A stretch of DNA of 64,000 nucleotides, from contig CAWJXB010000001.1 of assembly GCA_963846775.1 (NCBI GenBank), forward strand, positions 124,001 to 188,000, in the 5' to 3' direction. Under the pieces are notes generated by a model that was not told the origin of the DNA, searched no databases, and worked only from the letters and a program-made list of their open reading frames with translations. Position numbers and translations under genes: made by a program. The stretch's first letter is position 1, and every line of letters begins with the position of its first letter. Source of the stretch: CAVYXA01 sp963846775. Lineage in GTDB: Bacteria > Verrucomicrobiota > Verrucomicrobiia > Chthoniobacterales > UBA10450. Below are positions 53,477-61,552 of the stretch, piece after piece.

Positions 53477-56275
53477 ATGATCGAAGTTCGCTACGAGCGC
53501 GGCGTTTATCTTCCCGCCCAGGATCTGTGGCTCGATCCGTCGGAACCAAAGCGTTTTGCCTTCGTTTCGCACGCTCACAGCGACCACATCGCGCCGCACG
53601 ATGAAATTATCGTGTCCGAGGGGACCGCTCGCCTCATGCAAACGCGCCTGCCCGGTCGCCGCATCGAGCATGTTCTCCCGCTTAACGAAACGCGTGTCAT
53701 CCGCGCGGTCAATGTTACTCTGCTCCCCGCCGGCCACATTTTCGGTTCCGCTCAGCTTTTTGTTTCTTCGCCCGAAGGCGCGCTCCTTTACACCGGCGAC
53801 TTCAAATTGCGCCCGGGCAAATCAGCCGAGCCGGCTCAGTGGCGGGAAGCGGAAACGTTGGTGATGGAAACAACTTTTGCCCGTCCGCGCTATCAGTTTC
53901 CTCCCACAGAAGAAGTGGTCCAAGAGATCGTCGCTTTTTGCCGCGAGACAATCGAGGATGGCGCCGTTCCTGTGCTGCTCGGTTACTCGTTAGGGAAAGC
54001 GCAGGAGATTTTGTGCGCTCTCGACGGGGCCGATCTCACCCCGATGCTGCATGGATCCGTTTACCAGATGACGCGCATCTACGAACAATTCGGACAATCG
54101 TTTTGCAAATACGTCCGGTACCGCCCGAGCGATCTCGCCGGAAAAGTTCTCATCTGTCCGCCAAGCGCTAATGGTTCGTCGATGCTCGACAAGATCCAGC
54201 GCAAACGCGTCGCCATCATCACTGGCTGGGCGGTCGATCCAGGCGCGGTCTATCGCTATCAAGTCGATGCCGCGTTTCCGCTCTCCGATCACGCCGATTA
54301 CAATGATCTGCTCCGCTATGTCGATCTGGTTAAACCAAAGCGTGTCCTCACCTTGCACGGGTTTGCCGCGGAATTTGCACGCGACCTTCGCGAGCGCGGG
54401 ATCGACGCGTGGGCACTGAGCGAGGAAAACCAGATGGATCTCGAATTGGATATCGCACCCGTCACCGGTGCTAATGGTAGTCCATCTCGGACTTTAGGCG
54501 TTGCGTCGAAACCGTGTTTTACCGAGACGACTTTGGAGTCCGCCGCACCGCCGAACAAAAGTTCGCGATCGCGGGACGCGCTCGACAGCGCGCGTGGCGC
54601 GCCCGCTACCCAGAGCGAGTTCGCCACATTTGCAGAAGTGGGCGAATCCATTGGCCTAACAGGTGGTAAACTCGAAAAAATTCGGTTGCTCGCGGCTTAC
54701 TTCTGCACACTCAATGCCGAGCAACTTCCGATAGCGGCGACGTATTTTAGCGGCCGCGTATTTGCCCAAAGCGATTCGCGCATAGTCCAAATCGGCGGCT
54801 CGATTATCTATCGAGCGATCAGTGAAGCGGCAAGGTGGAGCGAAGCAGAATTTCGCCAAATTGCGCAGAGCCACGGCGATGCCGGGAAAACCGCTCTGGA
54901 AGCGCTCGAGGGGCGAACGAACCCGCAACCATTCACGCTCGCGGAGTCGCGCGAATTTTTCGAGGCGCTGCAAAAGGCGCGCGGCCCAATCGTAAAAAAA
55001 GAACTGCTGCAACAACGATTATCGATCCTCTCCGCAGGGGAAGGAGAATATGTCGTGAAGATTCTGACCGGTGATCTTCGGATCGGTTTGCGCGAAGGAC
55101 TGGTCGAGGAAGCGATTGCCCGCGCGTTCGACGTTCCGATCGACGATGTCCGTGAAGCCAACATGCTCCTGGGCGACATCGGCGCAGCCGCGGCGCTCGC
55201 CTCACACCGCGAACTACATCGGGCCGAATTATCGATCTTCCGGCCTATCAAATGCATGCTGGCAACTCCGGAACCGACTGCGGATGCAATCTGGGCTCGA
55301 TTTGCGCACGTCCAATCGGTTTACGCCGAAGATAAATTCGACGGCATCCGCGCCCAGCTGCATCGGACAGCCGAGCGTGTCGAAATTTTTTCACGCGATC
55401 TGAAACGGATCACGGACCAATTTCCGGAACTCGCCGACCGCGCCCAAAGTTTCACGATCGATCTGATTCTCGACGGCGAGATCATTGCCTTTGCCGAAGG
55501 ACGAAAGCTTACATTCTTCGATTTGCAGAAACGACTCGGCCGGAAAACTGAAAGCGCCGATTTGTTTTCCGTGGCGTCGGCCGATGTGCCGGTCGCGTTT
55601 GTCGCGTTCGATCTGCTTTGGCTCGAGGGTCGTTCGCTGCTCAAACGACCGCTTCGGGAACGGCGGGAGCTGCTGCGAAGCTTGCCCTTGCCGGCACAAT
55701 TCCGCATCTCGGAAGTTTTTCCAGCAAAGTCCGCGGGCGAGATCGAGCAAATTTTTCAACAGGCACGCCGCCGCTTAAACGAAGGGATCATGATCAAAGA
55801 TCCGGAAAGCGCGTATCTGCCGGGCCAGCGCGGAATGTTGTGGTTCAAATTGAAAAAGGAACTGGCCACGCTCGATGTGGTCGTGGTGGCGGTGGAGCGC
55901 GGCCATGGCAAACGCAACCATGTCCTGAGCGATTACACCTTCGCGGTGCGCGATGAAAACAACGGCGACCTTCTGCCCATTGGCAAAGCTTACAGCGGCC
56001 TAACGGATGCCGAGATCGCTGAGCTGACCGAGCATTTCATCCAAAACACGCTGGTCGATCACGGCCGTTACCGCGAAGTGAAACCGGACATTGTGATCGA
56101 AGTGGCGTTCAACTCGATCCAACCGAGCACTCGACACGCCAGCGGTTTGGCCCTGCGTTTCCCCCGCATTAAAACGATCCGGCGCGACAAGACTGTCGAT
56201 GCGATCGACACGCTGCAATACGCGCGGGAATTAATGGGTTCAATCGCGGTGCAGCAGAATGTGGGTCGAAGGTGA
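53477..56275 (+). CDS. fused MBL-fold exonuclease and ATP-dependent DNA ligase
   Basis: 932 aa. Residues 1-325 are a beta-CASP metallo-beta-lactamase: FVSHAHSDHIAPHDE is the metal motif (HxHxDH), TLLPAGHIFGSAQLF motif III and LYTGDFKLRPGK motif IV. ITGWAVDPG and FPLSDHADYNDLLRYV lie in the C-terminal half. Residues about 375-932 are an ATP-dependent ligase with an N-terminal domain, YAEDKFDGIRAQLH (adenylated Lys near 619), and a C-terminal OB fold. These are the two core parts of the ligase-associated repair cluster normally encoded as separate genes. The linker (about 334-378) is translated from a repeat element. No Lhr helicase or PdeM partner is adjacent. Confidence 0.88.
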   Translation: MIEVRYERGVYLPAQDLWLDPSEPKRFAFVSHAHSDHIAPHDEIIVSEGTARLMQTRLPGRRIEHVLPLNETRVIRAVNVTLLPAGHIFGSAQLFVSSPEGALLYTGDFKLRPGKSAEPAQWREAETLVMETTFARPRYQFPPTEEVVQEIVAFCRETIEDGAVPVLLGYSLGKAQEILCALDGADLTPMLHGSVYQMTRIYEQFGQSFCKYVRYRPSDLAGKVLICPPSANGSSMLDKIQRKRVAIITGWAVDPGAVYRYQVDAAFPLSDHADYNDLLRYVDLVKPKRVLTLHGFAAEFARDLRERGIDAWALSEENQMDLELDIAPVTGANGSPSRTLGVASKPCFTETTLESAAPPNKSSRSRDALDSARGAPATQSEFATFAEVGESIGLTGGKLEKIRLLAAYFCTLNAEQLPIAATYFSGRVFAQSDSRIVQIGGSIIYRAISEAARWSEAEFRQIAQSHGDAGKTALEALEGRTNPQPFTLAESREFFEALQKARGPIVKKELLQQRLSILSAGEGEYVVKILTGDLRIGLREGLVEEAIARAFDVPIDDVREANMLLGDIGAAAALASHRELHRAELSIFRPIKCMLATPEPTADAIWARFAHVQSVYAEDKFDGIRAQLHRTAERVEIFSRDLKRITDQFPELADRAQSFTIDLILDGEIIAFAEGRKLTFFDLQKRLGRKTESADLFSVASADVPVAFVAFDLLWLEGRSLLKRPLRERRELLRSLPLPAQFRISEVFPAKSAGEIEQIFQQARRRLNEGIMIKDPESAYLPGQRGMLWFKLKKELATLDVVVVAVERGHGKRNHVLSDYTFAVRDENNGDLLPIGKAYSGLTDAEIAELTEHFIQNTLVDHGRYREVKPDIVIEVAFNSIQPSTRHASGLALRFPRIKTIRRDKTVDAIDTLQYARELMGSIAVQQNVGRR
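54476..54611. repeat. MITE-like element, copy B, in frame inside the exonuclease-ligase gene
   Basis: This 136-bp stretch shares CTCGGACTTTAGGCGTTGCG, AAAGTTCGCGATCGCGGGAC and the CGCTACCC end with copy A at 19577-19725. Part of the left arm is missing, and the open frame runs through it. Confidence 0.8.
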
Positions 56276-56342
56276 GTAGGAATGTGCATTTTCGAGCATT
56301 GGAGGATGATGATTATGTTATTCGATTTCGGCGTGCCGCAGA

Positions 56343-56720
56343 TCAACCGATCTGGCTTTTGTACGCAGCCGCATCCTTCAACTTTCCGAGCTCATCTGGA
56401 CTGTCGATCTTGAGCACGAAAATCCATCCTTGGCCATACGGTTCCCGGTTGATTAGGCCGGGATCGGCTTCGAGCGCTTTGTTTACTTCGACCACGGTCC
56501 CTTTAACCGGCGCATAGATATCGCTCGCGGCTTTGACTGATTCGACTACGGCGACCGCTTCCTTTGCGTTCACTGGTCGATCCAGCTTCGGCAGCTCGAC
56601 GTAAACCACGTCGGTCAGCTCGGCCTGCGCATGATCGGTGATCCCAACTCGCACGTTCTCGCCTTCGCGCTTAATCCATTCATGGCTCTCGTTGTAAAGC
56701 AATTCGTCTGGGACATTCAT
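56343..56720 (-). CDS. gcvH: glycine cleavage system H protein
   Basis: 125 aa, standard length. The lipoyl-accepting Lys63 sits in AVVESVKAASDIYAP. It shuttles the aminomethyl group between the P, T and L proteins. The start overlaps the gcvT stop by 4 bp (order gcvT-gcvH). gcvP is not in the window. LipB, which would provide octanoylation, is encoded at 37823. Confidence 0.96.
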   Translation of the reverse strand: MNVPDELLYNESHEWIKREGENVRVGITDHAQAELTDVVYVELPKLDRPVNAKEAVAVVESVKAASDIYAPVKGTVVEVNKALEADPGLINREPYGQGWIFVLKIDSPDELGKLKDAAAYKSQIG

Positions 56721-57784
56721 GATTTTTTATAGAGCGGTTTTTTCTCAATCGTGGCTGGAAATTTTTGGCCGCGAATCTCGATCTCGATTTGCTGGCCAAT
56801 CTTCGCGTGCCCCGCCGAGACATACGCCATGCCCAGGCCCCAGTTCAAGCTCGGAGAAACCGTGCCGCTGGTCACTTCACCAATGCGCTCCCCGTTGGCG
56901 AACACGCCATAATGCGGCCGCGGCGGCGGCCCCTTCTCTTTCATCCGAAACGGGACGAGTTTTTCGCGCAGACCATTTTCTTTCACGCGCACCAAGACGT
57001 CGCGTCCGATGAAATTTCCTTTCGTCAGATCGACAAAAAAACCAAGACCGGCTTCGAGTGGATTGCGTTCTGGGGAAAGATCGGAACCGTTGAGCGGATA
57101 ACACATTTCCAGGCGCAGCGTGTCGCGCGCGCCAAGCCCGCACGGTTTCGCTCCGCGCTCGAGCATTAGTCTCCAAAATTTCACGGCTGCGCCCGCGTGA
57201 AAGAAAACTTCGACGCCATCCTCGCCCGTGTAACCGGTGCGCGCGATTGACACGTCCATGCCGTCCACCTCAACTTCGACAATCCGGTTCCGCGTCGGCA
57301 GGTCTTGGAAAAGATCGGTCACACGCGGTCCTTGGATCGCCACGCCGCCGAAATCCACGGTGCGATTGTCGATCTTGATCTCACGCGGCAAATGTTTCTC
57401 CAGCCACGCCAGATCTTCACCTGTTCGCGACGCATTTACGACCAGCAGAAACTTCTCTTCGCCGATTCGATAAGCAATCAAATCGTCGATGATCCCGCCG
57501 CCTTCGTTTAGCAAAAACGTGTATTGACCGGTGCCGACATCGAGCTTGTCGGTGTTGTTAGTCAACATCTTGTTTAACCACTCGTGCGCGCCGGGGCCAT
57601 CGACAATTAATTGTCCCATGTGCGAGATGTCGAACATGCCGACGTTCTTTCGCACGGCCTGGTGTTCCTCTACGATGCCGGTGTACTGGACCGGCATCAG
57701 CCAACTCGCGAACGGCACGATCTTCGCCCCAAGCCGCACGTGTTCGTCGTACAACGGGGTCTTTTTCGTCGCGGTTTCGTTCAC
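56717..57784 (-). CDS. gcvT: glycine cleavage system T protein (aminomethyltransferase)
   Basis: 355 aa, normal length. KTPLYDEHVRLGAKIVPFAS starts the fold. MFDISHMGQLIVDGPGA and NEGGGIIDDLIAYRIGEEKF are the folate-site signatures with the catalytic Asp in GIIDDL. ARTGYTGEDGVEVFFHAG and RDTLRLEMCYPLNGSDL follow. It releases ammonia and loads the C1 unit on tetrahydrofolate. It heads a two-gene unit with gcvH. The upstream region to 58000 carries a repeat element, so the promoter is close to the gene start. Confidence 0.95.
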   Translation of the reverse strand: MNETATKKTPLYDEHVRLGAKIVPFASWLMPVQYTGIVEEHQAVRKNVGMFDISHMGQLIVDGPGAHEWLNKMLTNNTDKLDVGTGQYTFLLNEGGGIIDDLIAYRIGEEKFLLVVNASRTGEDLAWLEKHLPREIKIDNRTVDFGGVAIQGPRVTDLFQDLPTRNRIVEVEVDGMDVSIARTGYTGEDGVEVFFHAGAAVKFWRLMLERGAKPCGLGARDTLRLEMCYPLNGSDLSPERNPLEAGLGFFVDLTKGNFIGRDVLVRVKENGLREKLVPFRMKEKGPPPRPHYGVFANGERIGEVTSGTVSPSLNWGLGMAYVSAGHAKIGQQIEIEIRGQKFPATIEKKPLYKKS

Positions 57785-57854
57785 ACCGCCAAACTAGGCT
57801 TAGGGGAAAATGGCGCAAGCTTGGCACGACGGAATCGCCGGCTGGCCTTCGGCT

Positions 57855-57974
57855 CCTCACCTGCATCCTCTCCTCGGCCGAGGAGGAGAGGAAAGAGTGG
57901 CTAACTCGCGTTTTCTTGCGGATGTCAGAATAGTCCATCTCTTCCTTTGTCAAAGGGAGAGGATTGAGGTGAGG
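57855..57974. repeat. 120-bp CCTCACC-type inverted-repeat element
   Basis: The left end (CCTCACCTGCATCCTCTCC) and the right end (GGGAGAGGATTGAGGTGAGG) are inverted repeats with few mismatches. An inner CTCCTCGGCCGAGGAG hairpin is perfect. It lies between the divergent gcvT and rhomboid-like genes. Confidence 0.75.
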
Positions 57975-58000
57975 GATTGTTGGGCTACTTTGCGCCGACA

Positions 58001-58783
58001 ATGAACTGGCTCGATAAACTCGAACGGCGTATCGGCTTTCTCGGTATCCCGGGGTTGCCGCGCATCCTTGTCGGATTGACCGCGCTGGTTTGGGTGCTGG
58101 TCTGGCTCAATCCCGGTTTCCGCTTCGCTCTTGATCTTGATCCGTCGCGGATCTTGCGCGGCGAAATCTGGCGGCTGATCACTTACATTTTTCTGCCGCA
58201 AACATTCAGTCTCTGGGTCATTCTCGCGCTCTGGTTTCTCTGGTTTATCGGCGAAGGACTCGAACGCGCCTGGGGCGCCTTCCGGCTCACGCTCTATTTT
58301 TTTATTGGCATGATCGGCACGACCATCGCCGCGTTTTTCTTTGGCGCGCACTTCTCCAACGGAATGCTGGTCACGTCTCTGTTTTTCGCGTTTGCCCGAT
58401 TTTATCCAGACGAAGTCATTTACATCCTTTTTGTTTTGCCGGCCAAGATCAAATGGATCGCCTGGGCAACAGCGGCATTTCTGCTCGCCAAATTTGTCCT
58501 CGGGCCGATGTCGTATCGAATGGCACTGGTCGCCGCGTTCGCAAATTACTTGATCTTTTTCGCCCCGGAAATCTTGCACGACGCGCGGCATCGCGGCGAG
58601 GTCTCGAAGCGCCGCCGCCGTTTTGAATCGCAATCGCGTGGCGAAACCGAGCCGCTGCACAAATGCGCCGTCTGCGGTGCGACCGAGCTGAGCGACCCAA
58701 ATCTCGATTTCCGTGTCGCCCGCGACGGCGAAGAATATTGCGTTGCGCATTTGCCGAAGGCGGAGGCGAATACGCCCGGGTAA
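58001..58783 (+). CDS. rhomboid-fold membrane protein with C-terminal zinc-ribbon-like tail
   Basis: 260 aa from the ATG at 58001. Six or so helices lie in rhomboid order; the L1 region (RGEIWRLITYIFLPQ) and LERAWGAFRLTLYFFIGMIG are typical. The catalytic GxSG and its partner His are not visible (FSNGMLVTSLFFAF in that place), so it is probably a non-proteolytic rhomboid-like protein. The tail carries CAVCGATE and a later EEYCVAH, a possible zinc-binding Cys-Cys-Cys-His set. The stop codon lies in the left end of repeat copy C. Function unknown. Confidence 0.75.
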   Translation: MNWLDKLERRIGFLGIPGLPRILVGLTALVWVLVWLNPGFRFALDLDPSRILRGEIWRLITYIFLPQTFSLWVILALWFLWFIGEGLERAWGAFRLTLYFFIGMIGTTIAAFFFGAHFSNGMLVTSLFFAFARFYPDEVIYILFVLPAKIKWIAWATAAFLLAKFVLGPMSYRMALVAAFANYLIFFAPEILHDARHRGEVSKRRRRFESQSRGETEPLHKCAVCGATELSDPNLDFRVARDGEEYCVAHLPKAEANTPG

Positions 58784-58926
58784 CGCACGCGTCTCGCGTG
58801 CTGGTTCTGGCGTCGCGCCAAAACGAACTTCTGTTCGATTTTCAATCTCACAAGGCGTCGCGAACTGGCAGGAACGTTCGCGAACGCACGAGGCCTCGGC
58901 CAGCGCGCGTGACGGGTGCGCGACCC
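58778..58926. repeat. 149-bp MITE-like element, copy C
   Basis: GGGTAACGCACGCGT at the left and ACGGGTGCGCGACCC at the right are imperfect inverted ends. Length equals that of copy A. The interior shares GGCGTCGCGCC and the GTTCGCGA part. It supplies the stop codon of the rhomboid-like gene (TAA at 58781-58783). Confidence 0.78.
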
Positions 58927-58960
58927 TTGACCGGCTTCTCGCGCAGGCGAAACTAGCGCG

Positions 58961-59776
58961 ATGACTGACAAGAACACCGCGCTTGTTCCCGAGGAAGGCT
59001 GGCATTGCCTGCATCTGTTTTACCGAGTCGAGCATGGCCAATGGCAATTGCTCAATCGGGCCGAGCAAACCGAAGCGAAGACAAGTCTGACTTCACTCGT
59101 GCAGGAAGTGCGAGCGATTGACTCCACGCAATTGCTCACGCTCGGCATGGTCACGCCCAAGGCCGATCTCGGTTTCATGTTGATCACACCCGATTTGCAC
59201 GACGCGAACAGGATCGAGAAGCGTCTTTCGCTTTCGCTAGGCCCAGATGTCTTGACGCCGGTTTACAGTTATCTCTCGCTTACCGAGGAGAGTGAATACA
59301 TCACGACCGAAGACGAATTCGTGCAATCGCTCGATTCGGAAACGCGTCGGACGCCGGCCAAACTTGAGCAGGCCGTGGCCGCCTTTCGCGAGCGGATCAA
59401 ACATTATCGGCAGGAACGCGTTTATCCGACGCTGCCCGATTGGCCGGTCGTTTGCTTTTATAATATGAGCAAACGCCGTGGCGAAGAGCGCAACTGGTAC
59501 GCGCTGCCCTACGACGAACGCCGCCAGCTGATGAAGGGGCACGCCACTGTTGGCCGCGAATTTGCCGGCAAAGTAAAACAGCTCATAACCGGATCGACGG
59601 GTTTGGATGATGCCGAGTGGGGCGTGACGTTGTTCTCGCGCGACACGTTTCAGATCAAAGCAATCGTTTACAAAATGCGCTTCGATCCAGTGAGCGCGGA
59701 GTATGCCGACTTCGGCGAATTTTTTATCGGCATCCAATTGCCGCTCGATGAATTGTTCCGGCGCCTGCAATTGTAA
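58961..59776 (+). CDS. hemQ: HemQ coproheme decarboxylase (chlorite-dismutase family)
   Basis: 271 aa. It oxidatively decarboxylates coproheme III to haem b in the coproporphyrin-dependent pathway. Tyr167 and Lys171 (CFYNMSKRRGE) and His194 (LMKGHATVGREF) have the same spacing (4 and 27 residues) as the catalytic Tyr145, Lys149 and His172 of Geobacillus HemQ. TGSTGLDDAEWGVTLFSRDT and YKMRFDPVSAEYADFGEFF are the C-terminal signatures. The distal Arg that chlorite dismutases need is not evident, so decarboxylase activity is favoured. It stands apart from other haem genes. Confidence 0.92.
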   Translation: MTDKNTALVPEEGWHCLHLFYRVEHGQWQLLNRAEQTEAKTSLTSLVQEVRAIDSTQLLTLGMVTPKADLGFMLITPDLHDANRIEKRLSLSLGPDVLTPVYSYLSLTEESEYITTEDEFVQSLDSETRRTPAKLEQAVAAFRERIKHYRQERVYPTLPDWPVVCFYNMSKRRGEERNWYALPYDERRQLMKGHATVGREFAGKVKQLITGSTGLDDAEWGVTLFSRDTFQIKAIVYKMRFDPVSAEYADFGEFFIGIQLPLDELFRRLQL

Positions 59777-59876
59777 AAATCTCCCTCTCCCTCTTAATCT
59801 GTTCGGATTGTCTCGGGCCAGGCCAAGATTAGGATGCGGAATAAGATTAAGATTGAGAGGAAGAGAAAGATTGCCG

Positions 59877-59961
59877 GGATGGGTGACAGAGCGGTCGATT
59901 GTGCACGCCTGGAAAGCGTGTGTGCCGAAAGGCACCGGGGGTTCGAATCCCCCCCCATCCG
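59877..59961 (+). tRNA. tRNA-Ser (anticodon GGA)
   Basis: An 85-nt class II tRNA. The acceptor GGATGGG (59877-59883) pairs with CCCATCC (59954-59960), G discriminator. The anticodon loop CTGGAAA gives GGA. A long variable arm (TGTGCCGAAAGGCACC) is followed by the T-arm CGGGGGTTCGAATCCCCCC. CCA is not encoded. Confidence 0.95.
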
Positions 59962-60088
59962 TCCTGCTTCGCGTCAAGCGTTTCGCAGGATTGCTGTCCT
60001 CAATGCGCGCGCAAGAAAACAGGATTGGATGCCCTTTGCCGCCAAAAAAAGACGCCTTGCTCCGCAGGTGAACATAAGAAATGATCGC

Positions 60089-60760
60089 ATGATGCGGGTC
60101 CTCATCGCTTTCACCTTTTTCCTCATCGCTTCTTGGTTGTTCGGGCAAAAGGAATTTGCTGCTTTGGGGGAACTCGGCGCGGCTAGGCAAAGTTATCTCA
60201 ACGGGAAATTCGATCAGGCGCTTGCTGCCCTCGATCGATTCGACAAAGCCGCTGGCGCGACAGTGGAATCGCTCGATCTACGCGGCTGTGTTTACATGGA
60301 ACAAGGGAAACTCGATGACGCGACCAAAGCTTTCCAATCGGCCCATCTATCGAGGTACGATGCGTTCGCTCCGCGAATTCATCTCGCCGACGTCATGCTT
60401 CGACAAAGGAAATTCGCTGATGCTCGCCGCGAGTACGAAAAACTGTCGGACCTGATTAAGACTCCAATGTGGCCGGACTATCTTCGCTTTGGTGTGCTAC
60501 TCACCTATCTCGGCGAGAACGACGAAAGCGGAGCGGAGCGCGCGCTTCACGCGATTGTTTTCCCGACCGAAACTCCCGCCTACTATTATGCGCAGGCAGC
60601 ATCGGCTTTCAGTCATGGAAGAAAATCCGAGGGGAACAAATGGTTGAGCACGGCCCGGAAAATTTTCGACGCGAGCAAGACCGGTTGGTTCGACCGCGCT
60701 CTGTATCAATTTGGCTGGCTCAAGAAAAAACCAGCGCCATCAATCGATCCGTTCTCTTGA
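60089..60760 (+). CDS. TPR-like tetratricopeptide protein, membrane-anchored
   Basis: 223 aa from the ATG at 60089. The frame upstream runs through tRNA-Ser and is rejected. An N-terminal hydrophobic segment (VLIAFTFFLIASWLFGQ) is an anchor or signal. Residues about 28-190 form helical pairs of the TPR kind (AARQSYLNGKFDQALAALDR, GCVYMEQGKLDDATKAFQSA, ADVMLRQRKFADARREYEKL). Such proteins are scaffolds; the partner is unknown. It ends 31 bp before the convergent hexapeptide transferase gene. Confidence 0.75.
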   Translation: MMRVLIAFTFFLIASWLFGQKEFAALGELGAARQSYLNGKFDQALAALDRFDKAAGATVESLDLRGCVYMEQGKLDDATKAFQSAHLSRYDAFAPRIHLADVMLRQRKFADARREYEKLSDLIKTPMWPDYLRFGVLLTYLGENDESGAERALHAIVFPTETPAYYYAQAASAFSHGRKSEGNKWLSTARKIFDASKTGWFDRALYQFGWLKKKPAPSIDPFS

Positions 60761-60791
60761 TCAGTTCCGTTCGTCCGCCCCGTGCCATCAA

Positions 60792-61472
60792 TCACAAATC
60801 GCGGCGCGTGGTGATCTGAATCTGCTGCTGCAATTTCACGATGCTCCCCGCCGGCAGCACACCGCGGAAATTCGCGGTCGGATAGATGATGCAATCGCGA
60901 CCGATCAGCGCGCCGGGATTGATCACCGCGTTGCAGCCGATCTCAGTGCGATCGCCAATGATCGCTCCAAACTTTTTCAACCCGGTGGCGACGTTCCCGT
61001 CCGGAGCGGCGACGACGATCTCGCGATGATCGAGTTTCACGTTCGACAAGATCACGCCCGCGCCGAGATGCGCGCGATAGCCGAGGATGGAATCGCCGAC
61101 ATAACTAAAATGCGGCGCCTGCACTTCGTCGAACAGGATACAGTTCTTAAATTCGCACGAATTGCCCATCACCACGCTGTTGCCCACAATCACGTTCTCG
61201 CGCACATAACAACCACTCCGGATATGGCATTTCTCGCCGATCCAAGCCGGTCCTTTCAAGACCGCGCCTGGTTCGACAATCGTCCCCGGGCCGACAAACA
61301 CGCTGTTGCTGACGAACGGTTTCCCCAACAGCTCGCCCAACACCGCCGGCTTAAGTCGAAACTGCAAGTAGCTCGCGATCTGTTTCAATGCCTCCCAGAC
61401 GCAATTCTGGTCCTCAAACAATTTCGGATGAGCGGTATGGGCGAGATCGAGATATTCAGCAGGCGTAAACAT
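60792..61472 (-). CDS. left-handed beta-helix (hexapeptide) transferase, GlmU-like
   Basis: 226 aa. Residues about 55-200 show hexapeptide repeats (SVFVGPGTIVEPGAVLKGPA, CYVRENVIVGNSVVMGNSCE, GAIIGDRTEIGCNAVINPGA). NSVVMGNSCEFKNCILFDEV and VQAPHFSYVGDSILG resemble the C-terminal part of GlmU-type nucleotidyltransferase/acetyltransferases. The N-terminal pyrophosphorylase domain is absent, so it is an acyl- or acetyltransferase, acceptor unknown. Confidence 0.75.
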   Translation of the reverse strand: MFTPAEYLDLAHTAHPKLFEDQNCVWEALKQIASYLQFRLKPAVLGELLGKPFVSNSVFVGPGTIVEPGAVLKGPAWIGEKCHIRSGCYVRENVIVGNSVVMGNSCEFKNCILFDEVQAPHFSYVGDSILGYRAHLGAGVILSNVKLDHREIVVAAPDGNVATGLKKFGAIIGDRTEIGCNAVINPGALIGRDCIIYPTANFRGVLPAGSIVKLQQQIQITTRRDL

Positions 61473-61552
61473 GTCCGATCGAGAATGATCGAATCATTCA
61501 GAACGGGCGAGCGAAAATTCTGGGGCGCAGCCCATGCCCTTCCCCGCACGCG

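Noticed and set aside
57950..59068. 372-aa minus-strand open frame across the rhomboid-like gene and repeat copy C
   Set aside because: Composition (Arg/Gln/Lys runs) and its passage through a repeat and an opposite-strand gene argue against coding. The rhomboid fold on the plus strand is clear.
59834..60088. N-terminal extension of the TPR-like gene
   Set aside because: It would translate the tRNA-Ser; the ATG at 60089 with its hydrophobic leader is the natural start.
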